Shown in pieces: positions 13,001-24,600 of a stretch of DNA of 64,000 nucleotides (position 1 is its first letter; each line of letters begins with the position of its first letter). Under the pieces are notes generated by a model. It did not search any database and had not been told where the DNA came from. It worked only from the letters and a program-made list of their open reading frames with translations. The DNA comes from Cannabis sativa. Taxonomy: Eukaryota > Streptophyta > Magnoliopsida > Rosales > Cannabaceae. Location of the stretch: assembly GCF_029168945.1 (NCBI RefSeq), contig NC_083606.1, forward strand, positions 12,922,041-12,986,040. The letters are read 5' to 3'. The translations under genes were made by a program, and so were the position numbers.

Positions 13001-13450
13001 ATCAACATACAAAACTACACAAAAAATCAGAATTTAATTCCATGAAATAGCATGAAAAATCGAACAAAACGAAGAAAAATAGCACACTGTACGGATGGTA
13101 TGCGTTGCATACCATCCGCGCGCGCAGGGAAGGTGATCTGCTGAGTTTCCTCGGCGCTGGGAGGCTGCCAGCAGCCCTTCCGCGCGCGTGGGTAGGGTGA
13201 TCACCACCCAGATTTTTCCCGATTTTCAAAAATTCATAACTAATTCAAATTAAATCAAAATCGAGTTCTGTAAAAAAGTAAATTGCTTAGAATTTTCCAA
13301 ACTATCCAATAAAAATAATTTCAGATACAGACAATCAATTATTTTTCCCAGAATTCACAAACATCAATCAAACATCAATATGACACATCATGAAACCATC
13401 CAAATCACAAGCAAATCGTTTTAAGTCCAAATTTCTTGCAAGCAAATCAA
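10019..13450 (-). mobile_element. Long non-coding leader of inner element
   Basis: About 3.4 kb between primer-binding site and gag, very AT-rich, without genes. The gag-proximal part (10140-10560) matches the leader of the outer element. It holds two copies of AGGCGAGAGTCAA about 110 bp apart (10196-10208 and 10309-10321). The LTR-proximal part (about 12050-13450) matches the mini-element leader. A sharply GC-rich island with a strong hairpin lies at 13090-13205. Confidence 0.75.
13092..13118 (-). promoter_or_regulatory. GC-rich perfect hairpin in leader
   Basis: A perfect 12-bp stem (13092-13103 with 13107-13118) closes a 3-nt loop. It sits about 355 nt downstream of the 5' LTR in element orientation. 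The adjacent sequence has a pair of GC-rich direct repeats beginning CCGCGCGCG (about 13115-13139 and 13179-13203). Position and form would suit an RNA packaging or dimerisation signal, but that role is inferred only. Confidence 0.5.
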
Positions 13451-13470
13451 TTACCATGGCTCTGGTGCCA
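13451..13470 (-). other. Primer-binding site of inner element
   Basis: Two bases inside the 5' LTR. The minus strand reads TGGCACCAGAGCCATGGTAA, close to the initiator tRNA-Met type site common in copia elements (TGGTATCAGAGC...). It confirms minus-strand orientation. Confidence 0.75.
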
Positions 13471-13472
13471 GT

Positions 13473-15423
13473 TGTTGGAATTATATTTATCCAGGATCTT
13501 AGATCTACTCACAAGTATGTTGATTTAACAACCTAATATTGAACTTCTAAAACAATGAACTAAACACATAAAAGTTAAGAATAACTTACAGTGATTGCAG
13601 CGGAATTAATGTCTCCTTCCACTCAGATCTCTAACCCTTGATTCTTGTCTGTAGCAGAGTATAATCAAGATCTGAGCCCGAAAGTTCTTCAGTTGGATGT
13701 GATCCTTCACGGTCTTCCAAACTATAATGAGGTACTGAGTGATGTGTGTGGGCACTTCTCTCTCACTAGGAATTTCGAAATTTCTCTCTTGTTTTCTCTC
13801 TTGATTTCGTGTGACACTATGCAAAGCAAAGCTTTCTCAAACCTATCAAGAGTAGAGAGGGGGCGGCTATAATTAGGAAAAGGGAAGAGCACAACTTTCC
13901 AAATAAACAGTTTCCTCTTTTACTGTGTAATTGAATAACTGCCTTATTTAGTGTGATCCACCACTTTCCTATTTAAGCTAGGCTTTGATTAGCAATTATA
14001 TGGAAATTTAAATTGAAAATAATAATTGGGAAACATGCAAGCATGTGGCCGGCCATGGTGTGTATGGGCCCCACATGGATTTTGCAGCTTCCTCAATTTT
14101 ATTTCTATTTCTCCAAAAATGCCATTTTTCCAATTCTAATTATTTAAATGCCAAAACTAATTATTTAATAACTAAAATAGATTATTAAATAATATTTCCA
14201 TTTAAAATAATTATTAATTTAGACATGCAAAGTCTCATAAGTAATAATTAAACCTAGAAACCCTTTTATTTACAATTTCACCCTTAAACTGTGAGAATTC
14301 ATAAATTAGACATAGTCTAACTTTTAGAATTATAATTGATTAATCATAAATCAATTATAGAGTCTTACAAACAGTATAGTCTCAACTAGAATGGGGACCA
14401 TGGATCTATATACTGAGCTTCCAATAAGTTGAACCGATTTACCAAGTAAATCCCTAACTTATTAATTCCTCGTTGAATCCACTTTTAGAACTTGGAATTG
14501 CACTCTCAGACTTATATAGAGCATATCATATGTTTCACGATATCAATATGCTATCTCATTTAACCATTGTTATAATCTTAATGTGATTTAGAGATCCTCT
14601 ATATAGATGATTTACATCGAGATGGGACCAATTTACCGTTTACACCCCTCAATGTATTTTGCCCCTTTGAACACTTAGTTACCTGTAAATGATGTTTTAG
14701 TGATCTGATATACAGTCACTGAAACAAGAGCTCATCTATTTACTTCTATTTAACTAAGCTCAAAAGGAATCATCACTTTACTTCTATACACCAGTAGAAG
14801 CTATAGATTTCCATATTTATGTTCAGCACTCCCATTCAGTTATGCTATCATGTTCCCAAAATATATGTATTATCCTGACCCAAAGGTAGGCTTAACTAAT
14901 AAATCAAAGAACAAGAATAGCACTCCTGAGATTGAGCCTAAGCATATCAGGATTTATCAGGATTTAGATTCTCTTAATCTAAGATCAACTTCTGATATTG
15001 ACTTGGACAAATACAACGGTAAGTTTATAATATCTTTGACCAAGTTCAATATCGGTCCAGTCCAATGCATACTCCATACATTCGAAACCAGTATACTTTG
15101 CCAATGTTCTGGAAAGAACATAACACTTACTCCAAGTGTAAGTATACTTCATCGCTGATTATCACATCAGTGTAAATCCAAAACACTGATGAACAGGGAC
15201 CCAATCTTTTGAATCATATAATCACAATCACATTCCACTGTATTGACAATACTGTAATTGTGAATAACTATATGTTCTGGATTTAACTGATTTTGTGCAT
15301 ATATCAAGTATATATATTAAACCATAAACATGTAACATACATGTAATCATAATTCACTTCAAAATTCTAAATTGATAACTAATCAGATTGTAATGGGTTT
15401 TATTTAGGGCATAAAACCCAACA
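13473..15423 (-). repeat. 5' LTR of inner element
   Basis: About 1.95 kb with TG/CA termini. Near-identical to the split LTR 2020-3001 plus 6405-7363; one visible difference is a short duplicated block near 14946-14966. No genes inside. Confidence 0.92.
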
Positions 15424-15428
15424 CTGAG

Positions 15429-17484
15429 TTATTCAACTCTGTCTACGTCTTTCTAGGGATATGCTATACAGATGGAAAATGACATTTTAAATGTTGTTCC
15501 ATCTAAAGCAGTCCCTAAGACACCCGTCGAACTATGGAATGGTCGTACACCTAGTTTACGAATTGAAGTTTGCATGTTTGTCGGAAATTCTAAAGAGACT
15601 AGGGGTGGACTGTTTTATAGTCACAAGGATAACAAAGTGTTTGTTTCTACAAATGCTACTTTTCTTGAAGAAAACTATATTAAAGACAACAAACCGAAAA
15701 GTAAAGTTGTTTTAGAGGAAATGCTTTCAGATATAACTCCTTCCAATGTTCCGTCCTCTTCCACTCAAGAAGAGGATAATCCCACTCCCTCAGTCGAACA
15801 ACCTGAGAAAACTACTACCAAAGTTCCTGTTCAGAAAATCACCGCTCCTCGTCGTAGTGGAAGGGTTTCAACAAAACCAGCTCGTTATGGCTTGGATGGT
15901 GAAATCAATATGGTCGTTGGTGACGGTATTGATGACGACCCATTAACCTATAAACAGGCAATGGCTAGTCTGCAACGGAAACGATGGTCAGCCAGCATGG
16001 ATTCAGAAATAGATTCCATGAAAAAGAACAAAGTCTGGGAATATGTAGACGCACCTGATGACTATCATCCAATCGGATGTAAGTGGGTTTACAAGAAGAA
16101 AAGAGGCGCTAGAGGCGAAGTCGAAACTTTTAAAGCTAGACTTGTAGCCAAGGGTTATACCCAAAGAGAAGGTGTGGACTATGAGGAAACTTTTAGTCTT
16201 GTTGCCATGCTCAAATCCATCGGAATTCTTCTCTCCATAGCTGCTGCTTTCGATTATGAAATCTGGCAAATGGATGTCAAGACTGCCTTCCTTAATGGGG
16301 TACTTGAAGGAACCATCTATATGGAGCAACCAGAAGGCTATGTTCTTCCAGGGTAGGAAAAGAAAGTTTGCAAATTAAATAAGTCTATCTATGGACTTAA
16401 GCAAGCTTCTCGCTCATGGAACAGAAGGTTTGATGAAATCATCAAGACCTACGGCTTTCTTCAGAATGAAGATGAACCTTGTGTTTACCAACTCAAGGAA
16501 GACCAAGTAGTAGTATTCCTGGTCCTTTATGTTGACGACATTTTGATTATTGGAAACAATATCAAGAAAATGACTAACATCAAGGAATGGCTTAACACTT
16601 AATTCGATATGAAAGATTTGAGTGAGGCAGCCTATGTTCTTGGTATTCAGATTATCAGAAACCGGAAGAACAGATCTCTTGCTCTCTCTCAAACAACCTA
16701 TATTGACAAAGTCTTAGAGAGATTCTCCATGAACAACACCAATGGGGCGAATATGCCTTCTAGATATGGTATTCGTCTATCTAAGGAACAGTCTCCTATT
16801 GATCCTCAAGAGATAGAGGACATGGTGAAAATTCCTTATGCTTTCGCAGTTGGAAGTCTAATGTATGCAATGTTATGCACTAGACCTGACATCTGCTATG
16901 CAGTTGGAATCGTGAGCAGGTATCAGTCTAATCCAGGACAGGAACATTGGAATGCAGTTAAGTATATTCTGAAATACTTAAAGAGTACAAGGAATCTTGT
17001 GTTAGTCTACAAGGGTGGTGCTTTAAATCCCATAGGCTATACTGATTCAGATTTTCAGGCATGTCTTGAAGACAGGAAATCTACATCTGGGATGGTGTTT
17101 ACTCTTGGGGGTGGAGTAGTGGTTTGGAGAAGTGCTAAACAAACCGCGATATCGGACTCGACGATGGAAGCAGAATACATAGCTACAGCAGAAGCTGCTA
17201 AAGAGCTTGTCTGGCTAAGAAAGTTCTTCACCAGTATCGGTGTCGTGCCTGGAATGGAAAAGCCTCTGGTCCTACTTTGTGATAATAATGGAGCAATAGC
17301 CAATATTAAGGAATCTCGAAGTCACAAGAGAAGCAAACACATAGAAAGGAAGTATCACATCATCAGAGAATATGTGGCAAGAAGGGATGTACTGGTTGAG
17401 AAAGTGGACACAGAAGACAACCTAGCAGATCCATTCACCAAAGTCTTGGCAGTAACTGCATTTAAAAGCACCGTCAGAATTTAG
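15429..17484 (+). pseudogene. copia pol: integrase C-terminus, reverse transcriptase and RNase H
   Basis: Resumes the outer pol after the insertion, in the same frame as the first integrase part. Order: the integrase tail with TPVELWNGRTPSL; a Ser/Thr/Pro-rich linker; RT with WKYVYKKK-like GCKWVYKKKRG, LVAKGYTQREGVDYEETFS, QMDVKTAFLNG, SIYGLKQASRSW and the catalytic YVDDILIIGN; then RNase H with GYTDSDFQ, STMEAEYIA, LLCDNNGAI and a C-terminal DNLADPFTK. Three single-codon nonsense changes interrupt it: TAG at 15454-15456, TAG at 16354-16356 and TAA at 16600-16602. Homology is in one frame throughout, so decay is recent and by point mutation. Confidence 0.92.
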
Positions 17485-17533
17485 GATTAATTGATATGTA
17501 CTTATTAGTTTTATATTAGTACAAGTCGGAGTT

Positions 17534-19439
17534 TGTTGGGTTTTATGCCCTAAATAAAACTCCATTTCAATGTAATCCATTTTATTTAACATCAATAAAG
17601 AAACAAAAGTATTTTTCATTCATTTGTGTATGTTTTGGTTCATGTTATCAATTGCTTGTCTATTTAATTTATAAATTCATCTGAAACCCTTATCACATAC
17701 TTGATCCTGTTTATTGTGTTGTCAACACATTGGAAAGTAAGCATGACTATGTGAATAAAGAATCCTAGATTTATCGAAACACGGGGTTTTACTCATATGA
17801 TAATCTACAACAGAGTTTACTTGCATTTGGTATAATGCTAAATTCTTTCCAGAGCATTGGTTAAAGTAAAGCTTAGGTTGGGTGCATGGAGTATGCATCG
17901 GAAGGGGCCGATATTGAACTTTGACATAGATTTATTAAACTTACCGTGATATCTATTCAAGTCAATATCGCCTAGTTGATCCTAGATCAAATGATCTAAA
18001 TCCTGATATGATTAGGCTCAATCTCAAGAGTGTTATTCGTGTTCTTTGATTTGTTAGTTAAGCCTACTTTTGGGTCAGGGTTATACGTACATTTTGGGAA
18101 CACGGTAGTGCAATTGAGTGGGAGCGCTAACATAAATATGGAATCTATAGCTTCTATCTGGCGAATAGTAAGTAAAGGATGATTTCCTTCGAGCTTGACC
18201 AAACGAAAATAAATGGTGGAGTACTCATTTCACATAGATGAAATATCATTTATACGGGGTTAAGTGTTTTAAGGATAAAATACATTGTAGGGTGTTACGG
18301 TAATCTAATCTCTTTACAGTGTAGATCATTCATATAGAGGATCATTGATCAAATTAGGATTATAACAATGGATAACTAATGACGTGTCTATATGGTGGAA
18401 CATATAGAGCGTTCTATATACTGAGAGTGCAATTCTAAGTTCTATGCGTGGATTCAACGAAGAATTAATAAGTCAGTGAATTTAGGTTATAAATTCTTAA
18501 TCTACTTATTGGAAGCTCGGTTATATAGACCCATGGTCCCCCCACTAGTTGAGACAATATTACTTGTAAGGCTCATTTAATTGGTTTTGATTAATCAATT
18601 ATAATTCTCAAATTAGACTATGTCTATTTGTGAATTTTTCACTAAGTAAGGGCGAAATTGTAAAGAAAGAGTTTTTAGGGTATATTTGTTAATTAAGATA
18701 CTTTGTATGGTTCAATTAATAAATATAATAAATGACAATATTATTTAATAATTATTTATTGTTATTAAATAGTTAGAATTGGCATTTAAATGGTTGAATT
18801 TGAAAATTGGCGTTTTTGAGAAAATGAGATGTAGAAATGAAAAACTACAAAATTGCAAAAAGTGAGGCCCAAATCCATAATGCCATGGCCGGCCCTTTTA
18901 TAGGCATTATCATCTGATATTTTCATTATTTTAATGCCAAATAACTCAAACCTAACCCTAGGTGGTATTCTATAAATAGATAGTGAAGGCTTCAGGAAAT
19001 TGACACTTAACACTTTCACATCTTGTTTCCTTCAAAGAAAACCTGAGCCTTCTCTCTCTAAACCTAGCCGCCACCTTCACTCTCTTCTTCTCTCTTGTAA
19101 ATTTCGAACCTCTCAGTGATAGAGTAGTGCCCACACACAGTGATACCTCAATCATAGTGAGGAAGATCGTGAAGAAAGACATTCAACAAGAAGGAGATTC
19201 AACACTAAAGGAAGGAGAGAAAGAGATCCAGGTTCAGATCTTGATAATACTCTGCGACAGAAAGGATACAAGGGTTAGAGATCTGAACGGAAGGAGACAT
19301 TTTATTCCGCTGCACCCAATGTAAGGTTTCTCATACTTTATATGTGTTTAATTTATAATCGTTTTAGAAGTTCATATTTAGGGTGTTAATCAACATACTT
19401 GTGAGTAGATCTAAGATCCTGGTAAAATAATTTCCAACA
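17534..19439 (+). repeat. 3' LTR of outer copia element
   Basis: About 1.91 kb, starting TGTTGGG and ending CCAACA, preceded by AAGTCGGAG (degenerate polypurine tract). It has a TATA-like CTATAAATAG at about 18971-18980 and is the plus-oriented version of the LTR family seen in all the solo copies. Open frames in it are not genes. Confidence 0.9.
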
Positions 19440-22400
19440 AAGACCTCCATCAAATTTGTTCCAATCTGGATAACCTTTGTCGGGTGTGTTGTGTTGAGGG
19501 AAAGTTCTTTGAGTTCGTCAATTAGACCAACTCCTGAGTCGATTTCCCTAAAATGGGGTTCAATGTCATCCTCATCTTTTGCACACCTTCAAGTGGCTTT
19601 AAGTTTCGTCTCTGTCTTCTCTGTAGTTTTAACTCTAGAGGTCTTTGTTGTCTATCCAGCTTTTGTAGGAGAGGTCTTGCTCGTCCCCCCTAATGCCATA
19701 GCAACAGGGGAGGCCTTGCTCGTCTCCTCTAAAGTCATAGCAATAGAGGAGGTCTTCTTGGCGAGTGATAATGAAGCGTTATGACACTCGAGAACAGTTC
19801 CTTGATTGTGAAGGAGACAATTGATACTAGGCGTCGTTAGGAACTTGACGGGCAAATGGTACACTAACGAGATGGCTCAAAGATTGTAGAGGGCTGGCCT
19901 TTCGAGCATCACGTTGTATGGAGACTTTACATATGAACATGGCCATGATGCTTGTCTGTTTCGGGCAATGCTAACTGTGAGTGGCAATTTATTCTTGCCA
20001 CATGGAGCAATACTAACTCCACTAAAACCCTACATAAGCTATTCACATGGTTCTATGTATTCTAAGGTCAAACCTATTCTAACTAGAGCTTGCTTGAATA
20101 AGATGTTAAAGGATGCTTCGTCATCGATCATCATTCTAGCCACCATCATATTAGCTATTTGCACCTCAACAATTAAAGGATCTTTGTGAGGGTAGCTGAC
20201 ATGATAAGAGTTAAATTCTCCGAAGGTGATAGGTTCATGTCTGTAGCGTTGAGACTTTGGAGGACGTTCTGCAACCTCTAAGACTTTGGCTCTTGATTCA
20301 TGTTGAAGTAATCTTGCATACCTTTCTAAGGCCTTCCTTGAATTTCTAATTACGTGAGGACCTCCAATTACGATCTCAAGCCTGCTTGCAACTGGTGCAT
20401 GCTGGAGAGGTGTATTGCCCCCAGCTAGAGCTTCAGGTCGTACATACTGCTAAAAAGTAACATGTTTTTGTCTGATGAGAAATTTATCTCATCCCGCAAC
20501 TGATTACACCCATTAGTATTGTGACCGTATTTGTTGTGGTAGCGACAGAATTTGTTCATGACCCTCTTCTCTAACTCTTTGAAGGGAAGAGGTTTGTGGT
20601 ACAGAACTGTTGACTATGTAGCCTTATAGATCTCCTCTCTTGGGGCCAAGAGGGTGGAGTAGGTGGTGAAGCGAGGATCATACTCTCGTAAAGGTCTGCC
20701 CCCAGTCTTGGGCTTCTTTCCGTTGTGGGAGTTGTTGGAATTATTTTACCAGGATCTATTTACTATCATGTATGTTGGATTAACAACCTAATATGAATTC
20801 TAAAACAATGAAAATAAACACCTATAAAGTTAGAAAACCTTACAGTGGGTGCAGTGGAATAATATGACTCCTTCCGTTCAGATCTCTAGCCCTTGATTCC
20901 TTTCTGTAGCAGAGCATCACCAAGATCTGAACCTGGATCTTCTTTTCTCCTTCTTTGATGCAGAATTTCCATAGTCTTACATACTATGATTGAGGTACCA
21001 CTTGATGTGTGTGGGCACTACTCATCTCACAAGGATTTCGAAATTTTCTCTCTTTTTCTCTCTTAATTTCGTGGTCTTAAGCTTACAAGAGAAGAGAACA
21101 AGGGTTGCTTTATATAGGGAAAAGGGAGAGCACAACTTTCCAAATAAACATTTTCCTCTTTTACTGTGTAATTGATTAACTGCCTTATTTAGTGTGATCC
21201 ACCACTTTCCTATTATTGCTAGGCTTTGATTAGCAATTACATGGCAATTAAAAATGAAAATAATAATTGGGAAACAAGCAAAGGGAGTGGCCGGCCATAG
21301 AGGGAAATGGGCCTCACTTGGATTTTGCAGTTTCCTCAATTTTATTTCTATTTCTCCAAAAATGCCATTTTTTCAATTCTAATCATTTAAATGCCAAAAC
21401 TAATTATTTAATAACTAAAATAGATTATTAAATAATATTGACATTTAAAATAATTATTAATTAGACATACAAAGTCTCTTAATTAATAATTAAACCTAGA
21501 AACCATTTTCTTTACGATTTCATCCTTAAACTGTGAGAATTCATAAAGTAGACATAGTCTAACTTTTAGAATTATAATTGATTAATTAAAATCAATTAAC
21601 TGAGTCTTACAATCAGTATGGTCTCAACTAGTATGGGGACCATGGGTCTATATAACCGAGCTTCCAATAAGTCGAACCGAATTTACCAAGTAAATTCCCT
21701 AACTTATTAATTCCTCATTGAATCCACACTTAGAACTTGGAATTGCACTCTCAGTCATATAGAACGCTCTATATGTTCCACGATATAGACACGTCATTAG
21801 TTATCCATTGTTATAACCCTAATGTGATCAATGATCCTCTATATAGATGATCTACATTGAAAAGGCACTACTGTTACCGCTACACCTTCAATGTATTTTA
21901 TCCTTAAAACACTTAACCCTGCATAAATGGTATTTCAGCTAAGTGAAATGAGATCTCCACCATTTATTTTCGTTTGGTTAAACTCGAAGGAAATCATCCT
22001 TTACTTTCTATTTTCTAAATAGAATCTATAGATTCCATATTTATGTTAGCGCTCCCACTCAATTGTATTACCGTGTTCCCAAAATGTACGTGTCACCCTT
22101 ACCCAAAAGTAGGCTTAACTAACAAATCAAAGAACACGAGTAACACTCTTGAGATTGAACCTAACCATATCAGGATTAAGATCATTTGATCTAGGATCAA
22201 CAGGTGATATTGAATTGAATAGATATTACGGTAAAGTTTAATATATCTAATCAAAGTTCAATATCGGTCCCTTCCGATGTATACTCCATACATCCGATAC
22301 TGGTAAACTTTGCCAATGTCCTGGAAAGGACATAACACTTTTCCAAGGTGTAAGAATACCTATCGCTGATTATACCATGTCAGTCTAAATCCAGTGTTCT

Positions 22401-23941
22401 GACAAATCAGGGAATAAACTTTTGAACATATAATAAAGATTATATTCCACTGTGCTGACAACACTATAATCTTTAACAAACTCATATGTTCTGGACTTAA
22501 AAAAAATTCATACATTATATACATATAATCATGAAATAAATCATGTGAACCATGCAACATAAAATGTTATTTCTGATCTTTATTAATAAGTAAATCTGAT
22601 TATACGAAAGGAGTTTTATTTAGGGCATAAAACCCAACAGGAGTTGCTTGGCTTACCACCATCGTTGGCTCTCTTCCCTCCATTTGATCCTCCTTTCTTC
22701 ACATTTCCATGCACCTCAGTAGCAGGGGCTTTAGAGTCTGGTGACTTCTTGCCACCCTTTGAGCCCCAGGCAAGGGTGACAACTTCTTCTAGTTTTATAA
22801 AGCCATATGCTCTATCTAAGAAGTTATTCATGGTGTATGATGCCTTAAGACGAAGGTCAGACCATAGAGGACTCATCTCCTTATGTTCAACTATAAGTGC
22901 CATTACCCTTGTGTCCTTACTAAGATTTTTAGTCTTAGCGACTGCCTCCAAGAATCGTTGGATGTAGTCCTTGAGAGGCTCATCTTCTTGTTGCTTGATA
23001 CCCACCAAATCATTGGGTTTGATATGGTGTTGTTCGGAAAGAGTGAATCAGTTGCCAAACGCATCCACTAGATTTTTCCATGAGTCGATTGATCTAGGGG
23101 ATAGCTTAAGGTACCACCGTTGAGCTAGGTTTGTTAGTGTGGCAAGGAAGATGCTGCACCTTACATCGTCTCTCACGCCTTGTAGATCAGTCTATACTTT
23201 GAAGTAATGGATGTGAGATAATAGATCTTCCTTCCCATTGTATTGATGCCAAGAAGGGTTCTTGAACTTTGGAGGGATAGGAAGAGCCTTGATTCATTCA
23301 GAGAGTGGTGGGTATTGCTTTGTGTCAAGTTCGAATTTAGACAACTTAGGAGTCATGATCCCCTTCATTAAGGATGCCAAGATGTTAAATTTTTCTCGAC
23401 TGACCCCATGGGTGGTGGTTTGCGTCCCAGTTGAGCTTCTATTACTCGAGTAGGGTCTCCTTTAGAAGTTCTCGCTTCCACTAACCTTGCGGTAGTAGTT
23501 CTGCGATTAGAGATAAGCTTCTCTAATCTGCTGAGACAAGTTAGCTCTCCATTGTTCCTGATCAACTTGTTGGCTTTCAATGTTTCTCTAGTTTTCCACA
23601 AACCAGTGTTGAAACTATTCGTGTTGATTATTGAGAGAGTCTCACAGCTGTTGTTGTAAGTTAACCACAATTTGGCTAAGTTGGACGACCCAAGGAGCGA
23701 CCTTTTTAGGGTCATTAATCTCCATGTGAGGCTCCCCAGGTAGGGTCTAATAGTTAGTGCCAGTCTTGGGAGCATTCGGTGGCCTTGGAGGAAGAGTTTA
23801 GGAGCTGGTTCCGAGGCCTGGTCCTAGCACCTGGGGTGTAGGAGTAGCTCCAGTTCCAACTCCATCAACTAGCGTGCCCCTAGTTAATTGGCTAGTTGTT
23901 GGGATTCCTTTGTCAACACTTGTAAAACATATTGCAACCAT
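19440..23941 (-). pseudogene. Ty3/gypsy gag and protease remnant, interrupted by a solo LTR
   Basis: Minus strand, with ATG at 23941 (MVAICFTSVDKG). Gag carries the retrotransposon capsid domain (around 23300-22700: RWYLKLSPRSIDSWKNL, then QQEDEPLKDYIQRFLEA), a basic tail, and after the solo LTR (20733-22639) a FCRYHNKYGHNTNGC-type zinc-binding segment (about 20530-20480). Toward 20150-19850 lies a protease-like region with MIDDEASFNILF in place of the usual D-S/T-G and IGRPAL-like LERPALYNL. Several stops break the frame. The rest of pol would lie beyond 19440 and is cut off by the outer copia insertion. Similar to plant Tat-type gypsy gags. Confidence 0.78.
20733..22639 (-). repeat. Solo copia LTR in gypsy gag
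   Basis: About 1.91 kb with TGTTGG...CCAACA ends, flanked by GGAGT at 20728-20732 and 22640-22644. No internal element sequence remains, so it arose by LTR-LTR recombination after a full insertion. Gypsy gag coding similarity continues on both sides. Confidence 0.93.
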
Positions 23942-24600
23942 CTTGCTAGTAACATTCTTGAGCTGTGACTCTCAATGAAAGCACCAAAATATTGACTCAA
24001 AAATTTGGACTACACTTCTAAGTCACACCCGCTCTCTAGATTGGAAAGAATGAAACAATTGTTAAGTAATTATAAGAGAGACACAATATATTTTTAGTAG
24101 TTCACTCCCTGTATCGCGACAGTAATAAAGCTACATCTACTTCGATTTTTTATTTCTCATGAGATGGTATTGTAGAAAAAGGCTAAGTTTCAGAAGCTCC
24201 GATTTCTAGATAGAGAAACTAGAGAGAGAAGTTTTGACTTTGTGGGTAGTTTTGTGAATATAAAAAATGAACTAAGGGAGCTCTCCTTTTATAAGTGAAG
24301 GAGACCCACAAAAATAGAAAAAAAAATACAAATTAGATGTTTTTGACCGTAGATGATAATCCAATGGTGAAAATCAGCTTCTGATGATGATAGTTATTTT
24401 TTGAAGCCCAGCATGACCCGATGCAGGTTACTCGGTACTTATTCTTATAACTCCATTGGGGTGAAATTTATTACCAATAGATTTAGAATTGTTATTTTAA
24501 GTGTTAGACATAACTTGATAGAGCATTGAAATAACTTCAATTCAAGTTGAATCACATCAATCAGATCAATATTAAGTGAGTTATGGCTATTTTATAGGAG
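23942..24600 (-). other. Leader/LTR-proximal region of the gypsy remnant, no gene
   Basis: Contains, on the minus strand at about 23970-23995, TTTGGTGCTTTCATTGAGAG, which is also present just upstream of the other gypsy gag at about 57269-57289. No coding sequence. Confidence 0.5.

Larger units (their letters stand above)
2020..15423 (-). mobile_element. Inner GAG-only copia-type retrotransposon (non-autonomous), inserted in integrase
   Basis: A complete minus-strand LTR element. Its ends are TGTTGG and CCAACA, and it is flanked by the 5-bp direct repeat CTGAG at 2015-2019 and 15424-15428, a normal integrase target duplication. Read on the minus strand: 5' LTR 15423-13473, primer-binding site 13470-13451, leader to 10019, gag 10018-9146, about 1.8 kb of non-coding sequence, a polypurine tract next to 7364, and a 3' LTR 7363-2020, itself split by another insertion. 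No protease, integrase, RT or RNase H could be found between gag and the 3' LTR, so it must borrow these, plausibly from relatives like the outer element. The two LTRs differ at only a few bases per 150 where compared, so it is fairly young. Confidence 0.9.
1..19439 (+). mobile_element. Outer Ty1/copia LTR retrotransposon, interrupted, 5' LTR outside window
   Basis: Plus-strand copia element. Reading left to right it has a leader (1-476), gag and protease (477-1415), integrase (to 2019), then a 13.4-kb foreign insertion (2020-15423), then the rest of integrase, reverse transcriptase and RNase H (15424-17484), and a 3' LTR (17534-19439). The order protease, integrase, RT, RNase H defines Ty1/copia. 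A purine-rich tract just before 17534 fits the polypurine primer. The 5' LTR would lie left of base 1, so the outer target duplication cannot be checked here. On the right it abuts a gypsy remnant, so it probably inserted into that. Several nonsense codons and two frameshifts make this copy non-functional. Confidence 0.9.

Noticed and set aside
14850..15158. Open frame of 102 codons on the plus strand
   Set aside because: It lies wholly inside the inner element's 5' LTR; related LTR copies break the frame. Not a gene.
23368..23775. Minus-strand open frame of 135 codons
   Set aside because: It is a neighbouring frame of the gypsy gag, which is read in another frame with stops; not a separate gene.
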